Shown here: in pieces, positions 59,601 through 64,000 of the stretch
How positions within the stretch are numbered: the stretch's first letter is position 1
Layout of the letters: every line of letters starts with the position of its first letter
Assembly: GCF_016097555.1 (NCBI RefSeq)
Contig: NC_054704.1
Span: 98,606,629 to 98,670,628 of the forward strand
DNA from: Gigantopelta aegis
Taxonomy: Eukaryota > Mollusca > Gastropoda > Neomphalida > Peltospiridae
Direction: 5' to 3'
Length of the DNA stretch: 64,000 nucleotides
Position numbers and translations under genes: made by a program
Notes under the pieces: model-generated
Databases searched by the model: none
Told to the model about the DNA's origin: nothing
Seen by the model: only the letters and a program-made list of their open reading frames with translations

Positions 59601-60519
59601 AAGGAATATGGACTACAACTTTGTAGTTAAAAACCATGTCCCTCTAGGGTTTGTTTGGGGGTTTTGTGGGGTGGGGAGAAGAGATTTATACAGCACTGGC
59701 AACCTACTACCTACCCTAAGGAAATACCATACATATATAATAATTATAACAAATAAAATTTCATCAAAGAAACATCAACTGTTTTTAAAACTTTGTTCAT
59801 AAAATATCTTCACTGATGCAAAAAACAAACAAAAACCCCCAAAACAACAACAACCCATAACCCCCCCCCACCACCACCACCACCACCACCAAAAATTAAA
59901 ACCGAAAAAATTATTGATAAAGTTTTACCAGTTTTCCACCCATCTGATTGTAAAGAATCATGAAGAATTCTTTGGTTTCCTTTTTGTACTGACAATAATA
60001 TTTTGTCCATGTTGTCCCTAAGGCTTCTGAAAAGTATCAAACGAGACAAGATATATGAGATAAAGATAGCACACTATACATTTAAAAATTAATTGATCTA
60101 CATAAAATGTAACTTTTTCCATTTCCAGGGCAGGGTCATTGAACAATATTAAAAAAAAGTTTTTTTTATTTATACATTTAAAAAACCCCACCCAAACATA
60201 AACATTGCTTAAGAAGTGAAAACTTTACAAGGTTTTAGTTGCACCAATTTCAATAATAATTCCATCAAAACACAAGAGTAAATATACGATAAATACATGA
60301 AGCAATGGATATGAACTAGAACTTTACTACATAATTTGCTTATCATTTGCATGTGTGTGATGTTTGTGCATGCAAGTGTGAGTGTGAATGTACACCACAT
60401 ATATATGCAAGCACTATTTATGACAATGTTGTTTATGAAGATGACTTACTGCGTTCCATGAGATACAGATAGCCCTGTCTGGTGAAACCTCGAATCGTTC
60501 CGGACTGATCAATTGGCTT
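42473..60519 (-). CDS. GRAF-family Rho GTPase-activating protein (ARHGAP26/10/42-like), PH-RhoGAP-SH3 part, 5' end off the right edge
   Basis: GRAF proteins bind membranes through BAR and PH domains, inactivate RhoA/Cdc42 and act in clathrin-independent endocytosis and adhesion turnover. Exons, 5' to 3': 60450-60519, 59929-60026, 58963-59000, 58681-58737, 57986-58098, 57409-57471, 55145-55219, 54522-54609, 53821-53879, 53062-53167, 51564-51723, 50831-51122, 48456-48617, 47702-47744, 46387-46443, 45834-45908, 44576-44655, 42473-42564 (stop 42473-42475). All junctions are GT-AG in agreeing phases, giving 1,728 nt (575 residues and stop). The family match is clear from PH ([55 protein letters not shown]), RhoGAP ([35 protein letters not shown]) and SH3 ([19 protein letters not shown]). 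BAR exons are not found in 60,520-64,000. Which vertebrate paralogue is closest cannot be told; invertebrates usually have one GRAF. Confidence 0.95.
42683..44266 (-). mobile_element. Tc1-type DNA transposon with perfect 28-bp inverted ends
   Basis: The ends TATACTACTCAAAAGAATTT then AAGGGTCA (42,683-42,710) and their exact reverse complement (44,239-44,266) bound the element. If the outer TA at each side is the duplicated target, the element proper is 42,685-44,264 (1,580 bp). It carries one transposase reading frame on the minus strand, is inserted in the last GRAF intron and lies in the same orientation as the host gene. Identical ends suggest a fairly recent arrival even though its transposase is broken. 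Confidence 0.92.
42898..43898 (-). pseudogene. Tc1 transposase (DD34E type), frameshifted and lacking its third catalytic residue
   Basis: ATG at 43,898 opens [20 protein letters not shown], a paired-like helix-turn-helix with [14 protein letters not shown], and an HSGRPRST linker. The catalytic part has the first Asp in [10 protein letters not shown], the second in LQDDNARPH, then WPAYSPDL directly joined to AWDELGRR. The family norm is SPDLNPIEHxWDELGRR, so about five residues with the catalytic Glu are missing (near 43,087). A frameshift lies near 43,666-43,672 between TNMALR and [20 protein letters not shown]. The stop is at 42,898-42,900. With the Glu reinstated, the spacing between the second Asp and Glu would be 34, hence DD34E. 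The protein cannot catalyse transposition. Confidence 0.92.
44848..45707. mobile_element. Foldback element with about 210-bp inverted arms in a GRAF intron
   Basis: The left arm (44,905-45,116) and right arm (45,467-45,695) are reverse complements over more than 200 bp with modest divergence. Shared blocks include ACTAAAGTACTAATCAAAAT, GATTTTCCAGTCTTA, AATAAAAACCATAAAAATGT, GTCATTTATTGTC-type, AATTTTACTGCAAAACTTAT and AAACAGACTATAAAA. The spacer is about 350 bp with no gene. Weak similarity may extend the ends outward to about 44,848 and 45,707. It lies between GRAF exons 45834-45908 and 44576-44655, so the pre-mRNA could form a long intronic duplex. Confidence 0.82.
45834..51122 (-). CDS. 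GRAF Ser/Pro-rich linker exons (five)
   Basis: Exons 50831-51122, 48456-48617, 47702-47744, 46387-46443 and 45834-45908 encode the low-complexity linker between GAP and SH3. The start ([20 protein letters not shown]) continues directly from NNYEK, as in GRAF. It includes a proline-rich patch ([16 protein letters not shown]) and Ser-rich stretches ([30 protein letters not shown]). Such linkers are phosphorylated and alternatively spliced in the family; several of these exons (43, 57 and 75 nt) are small enough to be optional. Only the 57- and 75-nt exons could be skipped without shifting frame. Confidence 0.9.
46626..46955 (-). repeat. Composite family 1 SINE with an inverted core segment
   Basis: A minus-oriented head (GGGCGGGATGTAGCCCAGTG) and core occupy about 46,752-46,910. 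Left of it, 46,655-46,752 is a piece of the same core in the opposite orientation (CACCACGACTGGTACATGAA ... CCCTTGCTGCTAATCGAAAA), so the two face each other as a palindrome. Right of the head, 46,911-46,955 reads TAAATAAAATGTGTTGAGTG then CATTGTTAAATAAAATATTT, an 'a' tail belonging to a plus-oriented copy. This is a rearranged or nested insertion in the GRAF intron. Confidence 0.75.
47215..47577 (-). repeat. tRNA-headed SINE, family 3
   Basis: On the minus strand the head reads GGGACCTAGCTTGGTTAGTA then GAGCACTCGCCAGAGG and GTTCGTGATTATAAG (A- and B-box-like), at 47,577-47,490. A GC-richer body follows (CATGGGCACAGGTGCCGGCC, GGGTGGGAGAAGGGACCGCC, GGTGCAAGAGAGCACCAGCA) to about 47,215. The body matches 16,376-16,606. 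It is distinct from families 1 and 2. It lies in the GRAF intron between exons 47702-47744 and 46387-46443. Confidence 0.72.
48008..48036. repeat. Homopolymer tracts (G-run here; C/A-run near 48,745-48,775)
   Basis: A G-run of about 18 at 48,017-48,034, and a C-run followed by an A-run at about 48,746-48,775. A comparable C-run followed by CCA triplets is at 59,860-59,890. Lengths of such runs are often unreliable in assemblies. Confidence 0.7.
48188..48335. repeat. Single copy of the GTCTAGACT MITE-like family
   Basis: TATAAAACATTTAGTCTGAA, CAGTCCGAGACTTTAACATC, GGCAATGCCATACAAATGGT, ATGCGTGTG and CAAGTTTTATAAGCATGGGC match the modules of the pair at 36,601-36,893. The inverted ends are TATAAAAC / GTTTTATA. 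Confidence 0.65.
49892..50051. mobile_element. pogo/Tigger-like MITE remnant
   Basis: The left end TACAATTAAACCTCTCAAAA then CTGGACCCT is mirrored by GTGTCTGGTTTAGAGGGTTT then CACTGTA. The AACCTC...CCGGAC pattern is the hallmark of pogo/Tigger-type ends with TA targets. Length 160 bp, with an inner AAAACCGGACATTTTTTAG copy. It lies in the GRAF intron between exons 50831-51122 and 48456-48617. Confidence 0.62.
51564..57471 (-). CDS. GRAF RhoGAP-domain exons (six)
   Basis: Exons 57409-57471, 55145-55219, 54522-54609, 53821-53879, 53062-53167 and 51564-51723. The catalytic arginine finger is the Arg of GLYRVVG (codon at 55194-55196). Downstream come [51 protein letters not shown] and [20 protein letters not shown], with the conserved Lys and Asn of the GAP fold. 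No catalytic residue is missing, so activity is expected. The exon at 54,522 has a duplicated donor region next to it (see findings). Confidence 0.94.
52157..52450. repeat. 41-bp tandem repeat, about seven copies
   Basis: Unit AATCAGCCAATAGAAATAGT, GGTTGTAGGATAATTCACAA, T. The copies are almost identical except the last (CAACCAATAG, GTGATTG). It lies in the GRAF intron between exons 53062-53167 and 51564-51723. There are no spacers, so it is a minisatellite and not a CRISPR array. Confidence 0.9.
52785..52995. repeat. Tandem pair of about 120 bp
   Basis: TTGCTTGGTCACTACCATGC, CACAAATGTACATTTTAGTA and GATCTTTTAGTGCTGAAAGG recur as CGCTTGGTCATTACGATGCA, CACAAATGTACATTATAATA and GATCTTTTAGTGCTGAAAGG. 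Two units, same GRAF intron as the 41-bp array. Confidence 0.75.
54410..54560. repeat. 78-bp tandem duplication overlapping the donor end of a RhoGAP exon
   Basis: Copy 1 at about 54,410-54,481 and copy 2 at about 54,488-54,560 share CCCAGTTTAGACGGT, GTTACAACTGACCTGAGGTA and ATTTTTCACA. Copy 2 contains the real 3' end and donor of exon 54522-54609. Copy 1 repeats the last 35 or so coding bases and the donor (boundary at 54,443/54,444). Confidence 0.85.
55236..55505. repeat. About 91-bp tandem repeat, three copies
   Basis: Unit: AACAATGTAGCAGTATAAAA, ATGTACAGAAAATGTCTTAA, AAGGTCAGAGCTAACATTTA, GTCCATACAGTATGTTAATT, AATTCTATA. It starts about 15 bp upstream of the acceptor of the arginine-finger exon (55145-55219), in the intron. 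Confidence 0.88.
55808..56005 (+). repeat. Family 1 SINE, tail type b, 5'-truncated
   Basis: Core from CATTCCAACCAGGCCATGGT and tail AATGTGCTCTAGTGGTGTCT. Antisense to GRAF in the intron between exons 57409-57471 and 55145-55219. Confidence 0.75.
56395..56500. repeat. Remnant of the TTAA MITE seen at 10,700
   Basis: AAACCAGAAAGACATGGTGT, CACATTAATATTCTAAACAA and GAAAATGTAATTAATA align with the inner right half of the 10,700-11,090 element. The terminal repeats are not preserved. Confidence 0.5.
57722..57915. repeat. Dispersed repeat, parent of the 53-bp array at 62.4 kb
   Basis: GAATTAAATGTCTTGCCTAT, GCACTGTGATGAACATCCAT, CAAGTTTCACTGACC, GTTTGTGAGAATTTGATCTA and AAAGTAATATCTTTCC match 62,430-62,990 in order, but the middle block occurs only once here. 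It lies in a GRAF intron. Confidence 0.7.
57986..60519 (-). CDS. GRAF PH-domain exons (five)
   Basis: Exons 60450-60519, 59929-60026, 58963-59000, 58681-58737 and 57986-58098 encode [70 protein letters not shown] and [20 protein letters not shown]. This is a PH domain in the same place and with the same landmarks as human GRAF ([59 protein letters not shown]). The invariant PH-fold Trp in the last helix is present (KLW). The domain should bind phosphoinositides next to the BAR domain. Confidence 0.93.
58183..58462 (-). repeat. Family 1 SINE, tail type b
   Basis: Complete but diverged copy in GRAF sense orientation: head GCGGCAGGACGTAGCCCACT, B-box-like GGATCGATACC, tail ending TGTTGTCATTAAACAAATC. 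It lies between exons 58681-58737 and 57986-58098. Confidence 0.82.
59085..59440 (-). repeat. Family 1 SINE, tail type a, with a 15-bp target-site duplication
   Basis: The copy (59,100-59,425) has head GAGGTGGGACGTAGCCCAGC, GGGATCGATCCTCG, and 'a' tail GGTCCTTAATCATATGTC and TTGAATAAAACATTTCC. The flanks are ATTTAAACAATGAAG (59,085) and ATTTAATCAATGAAG (59,426), one mismatch. It is intronic in GRAF. Confidence 0.85.
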
Positions 60520-63500
60520 CTGTGGGCAAGACACCAATAATAAATATCTTGGAAACACTCATATTTGTGGCAAAACACATTACTGTAGACTAACAAATGT
60601 TTAAGAAAAACAGAATTATAATGATCAAATGATATTTTATCCAATCAACGTTATAAAAGCAAGTAGTAAACCAAATGTTCAGGTCTTGGTTTTACAAACT
60701 ATAAAACAATCAACAAAGTTTCCAAATGCCATATTAGTTTGAATCTTGAGTCATAATCCAACAGACAATGACTTACAAATTTCAAGCAAATAAGTCCTGG
60801 CTAAAACTGACCTTTTATAGACTCAGAACTGTTAAAATAATGTAATAAGATTAAAAAAATAAAAAGATAAATGTAAAACTTGTAAACTTATACTTACTAA
60901 TAATAACATTTCATTTACAAAAGAAACAGTAAATGTTGTCTATTTTAAAGAACAACTGTATGTATATATCATGTTGCCAGGCTTAATCTTGAACCAAAAC
61001 ACAAATTCCATAGTAGATCAAATCAAGTTTACAAATTTATGAAACAAACAACTTGGCAGCACACAATACACACAGTAAGTATTTTTTAAGTTCCAAAAAA
61101 CAATAATTGAATATATATATTTTTTAAACATACCAAAATATCACTGATTGTATGTATATGTGTATGAAGGGTCCAAGGGAATAATCTATGATGTCCAAAC
61201 AGACAGTATTATAGCGGTCGTGTACGTCAGGGTCACAATAACACACTAAAATAAAACCCTGTAATTACGGAAGGCCATTGAGTTGTTGGTAACTCATGCT
61301 TGCTTAGGTATAAATATTCCACGACTGCAGAGTTGTAAACTTTAAAATTAAAAAATATCAGATTACCAAAAGTGTGACATCACAGGTTATTCTCATGAAC
61401 CCTTCATATACATGTATATTTTGTAAGTAATCCTTAGAAATAAATAGAATACATGGATTTAGTGCTACTACATAATACAATGTATCTACTGTATCTACAA
61501 ACTAAACTAACAGATTCATGCAAAGCAAAAACAACAGAACAAAACAAACAGCACGTAATAATTCAGTGTAACAAAATACTGAACAATAAAGAAAGACTTG
61601 AAATAAAAGATAATATATTAGAATATAAGAACACATGTAACTTGCACTAATAAATTACAGGTATTTAATTTTTATGTCCAGTGTTTCAATGGAAAAACAA
61701 AGAGTAAAATTTAGATTTAATGTCTGTCCCAGTTTTAATAAGAATTTGTAATGATCATCGTCAGTATTTATTTACAATAACATATTTTGAATACATCATA
61801 TGAATTTTATAGTAATCAGATTATTTTTCAAAAGAGGAAATACAAAATAACAAAAAAGTGACCATGAGCAAAAACAGAAGGTTTTTGCAATAAAACATGA
61901 TGGTACATATTAAGATAATGTTTACTACTTTACTATATACTACTAGATAATACGGGTATATATTCTACTCAAAGTAAAACTAAAAATGGGTTATTAATTT
62001 ATTTTAGTATTACCCTTTATAATCGACAAAATTTAAAGATTTCAATGATGTTGTTTTTTAAATTGGAAGGTTAGATTTACATGTACTTTTAAATCTGAGA
62101 GTAAAAATTAAAAGCAAGTTCGCAAATTTTCTTCAGTTCCCTAAATATATTTTAATAATTAATATTTTTCTAAACCATTTTATGCAATACAAGATCATAT
62201 GCAAGGCATGAAAATTCAAAACCTAGTGAAAGTGGAATACTGTGTATGTGGATGTGGGGTTTTTACCATGGTAACTGATAATAGTTATTTCAATTATGTT
62301 TTATATAACCTGTTGAGTTCTTTGCCAATTTGCAAAAACTTACAAATGATATTACTAGTACATGTATTACCCCCCCAAACTCCTTTAAACAAAAACACAA
62401 AACAATTAAAATTTAAAAGAATTCCGTAAAATTAAATGTCTCGCCTACTATAAACTTTTCCAATGCACTGTGATAAACATCCATAGATTCAGATATAAGT
62501 CAAGTTTTACTGACCAAGCACTGTGATAAACATCCATAGATTCAGCACTGTGATAAACATCCATAGATTCAGCTATAAGTCAAGTTTTACTGACCAAGCA
62601 CTGTGATAAACATCCATAGATTCAGCTATAAGTCAAGCTTTACTGACCAAGCACTGTGATAAACATTCATAGATTCAGCTATAAGTCAAGTTTTACTGAC
62701 CAAGCACTGTGATAAACATCCATAGATTCAGCTATAAGTCAAGCTTTACTGACCAAGCACTGTGATAAACATTCATAGATTCAGCTATAAGTCAAGCTTT
62801 ACTGACCAAGCACTGTGATAAACATTCATAGATTCAGCTATAAGTCAAGTTTTACTGACCAAGGACGTTTGTGAGAAACTGATCTAAATGTTAAACTTTA
62901 ATACACAAGTGATGTCATTGCCGTTGACATTGAAAAAGTAATACCTATATTTCAGCTTTTTACTTGGTAAAAGCGAAACAAAAATTAACGAAACTACTTA
63001 GTAAATAACGCCATTTTACAAAGGTTTCACAGGAAATGGGTTTCTTTTCTTGTTGATGACTTTCAACATGTGAACAGATGCATTTCAACTTTTGATTATG
63101 CACTAATACTACAGAGACGTTCTGCAAAGGTTGTGGTTAAATGTTCAGTCCAGCATCCAAATATGAAATTTGAAATCCATCAATAATAATGGTATGGCTG
63201 GAGGAACAATCGTAGTGGTACATGATAATATTTTGGCTCTATGTGCCATGGAGTTTTGCAAAATGGCGACCGGACTCACAATATTTTCAATCAGAACTTC
63301 ATGGGTTGCTTGTATTTCTAATGACCACAGCTGAAAATAATTGAACAAACTTTTAATTATAATAACTGTTAATTGCCGACACAACACACCTGTGGATGAT
63401 TATATGGAACAGTTGATATGTTTTACTGACAGCTGTGCCCATAAATAACAACTAATAATTTTAAACACTGAAAAAAACCAACATTTTATTATCAGCAACC

Positions 63501-64000
63501 ACTTTCTGGAAATGGAGTATTCCTGATAAACTGAATGATCAATATCATTATTATGAAATTTCATGCCATGCACCTGTATCAAATACAAATAATTTATACA
63601 ACAGTTAACTGCCTAAAAGAAGTGACAGTGTTAACACAACACACTGTATCGTCCCCTTACCAATGCCAGTCCCAACTGTGGCTACAAGTACACAAGTTGA
63701 TATATTAATTCATAACAGTTATCATAAGCACGGTTATTTATAGTTTTTATTACGCAACTTGTAAACACGACAAGGAGTTAATGTTAGCACATACACAAAT
63801 GTTGATCACCATATACAGGAAAATTTGTCCAAATACCACCATTAAATGTGCCATACTGAAGCAAAACCATAAAGTCCAGAGGCAAAACCATGTCACAAAG
63901 TTCAGTTTGCTGACTTAAGGAGCTGAGCTACATGTAGTAATAATACAAACTGAATATCTTGAATACAATTAACATAATATACAAATTCAACTTCTTGAAT
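60520..64000 (-). other. Presumed GRAF intron upstream of the first PH exon
   Basis: No BAR-domain exon could be found here on the minus strand. The 80-codon open frame at 63,145-63,387 lacks BAR-like sequence and is not supported. Apart from the 53-bp array (62,465-62,862), the interval is AT-rich and featureless to my reading. Confidence 0.5.
62465..62862. repeat. 53-bp tandem repeat, about seven and a half copies
   Basis: Unit GCACTGTGATAAACATCCAT, AGATTCAGCTATAAGTCAAG, TTTTACTGACCAA. One unit near the left side is cut to about 27 bp. Variants (ATCCAT/ATTCAT, AAGTTTT/AAGCTTT) alternate between copies, showing higher-order duplication. The flanks on both sides match the dispersed repeat at 57,722-57,915. 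Confidence 0.92.

Noticed and set aside
63145-63387. 80-codon minus-strand open frame in the position expected for a GRAF BAR exon
   Set aside because: The translated sequence shows no BAR-domain features, and I saw no acceptor/donor pair giving a frame that joins the PH exon at 60,519.

Overview
Eukaryotic, AT-rich, intron-rich DNA, most likely from a mollusc and probably a gastropod. The clade is inferred from the style of the dispersed tRNA-derived SINEs and from gene content; no species is claimed. Splice sites are GT-AG throughout, and the three real genes were rebuilt exon by exon with phases that agree across every junction.

Layout. (1) 716-13,858, minus strand: 5' half of a furry (FRY) gene, 19 coding exons and about 677 codons including the predicted start codon; the rest runs off the left edge. 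(2) 13,859-24,423: intergenic, with a cluster of tRNA-headed SINEs, an inverted-repeat locus, a decayed intronless CYP2-like cytochrome P450 pseudogene (17,677-19,013), a MITE with 62-bp inverted ends and a 9-bp target duplication (20,492-20,862), and an in-frame 42-bp minisatellite (21,199-21,545). (3) 24,424-29,620, plus strand: a complete five-exon homologue of human C16orf87 (UPF0547), 162 residues, whose third intron is filled with repeats and a transposon-like insertion. (4) 29,621-42,472: a 12.9-kb convergent gap that should hold both 3' UTRs, with SINEs, a head-to-head MITE pair and tandem repeats. (5) 42,473-60,519, minus strand: 3' part of a GRAF-family RhoGAP gene (ARHGAP26/10/42 type), 18 exons and 575 residues covering PH, RhoGAP, Ser/Pro linker and C-terminal SH3; the BAR exons lie off the right edge. 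Its introns carry a decayed Tc1 transposon with intact 28-bp ends, an 800-bp foldback element, SINEs of at least two families and several minisatellites. (6) 60,520-64,000: presumed GRAF intron with a 53-bp minisatellite that arose inside a dispersed repeat.

Function. Furry is an NDR-kinase scaffold for cell morphogenesis and GRAF is a membrane-sculpting GAP for Rho/Cdc42, so both flanking genes act on the cytoskeleton; nothing in the sequence shows that they are co-regulated. The C16orf87 homologue is a small putative zinc-ribbon nuclear protein. No virus-like element, CRISPR array, operon or recognisably novel enzymatic system was found. The least explained signals are a G-rich CGAGTTG motif placed in sense orientation upstream of two unrelated genes, the foldback and MITE structures, and a tandem duplication of an exon-donor junction in the RhoGAP exon.
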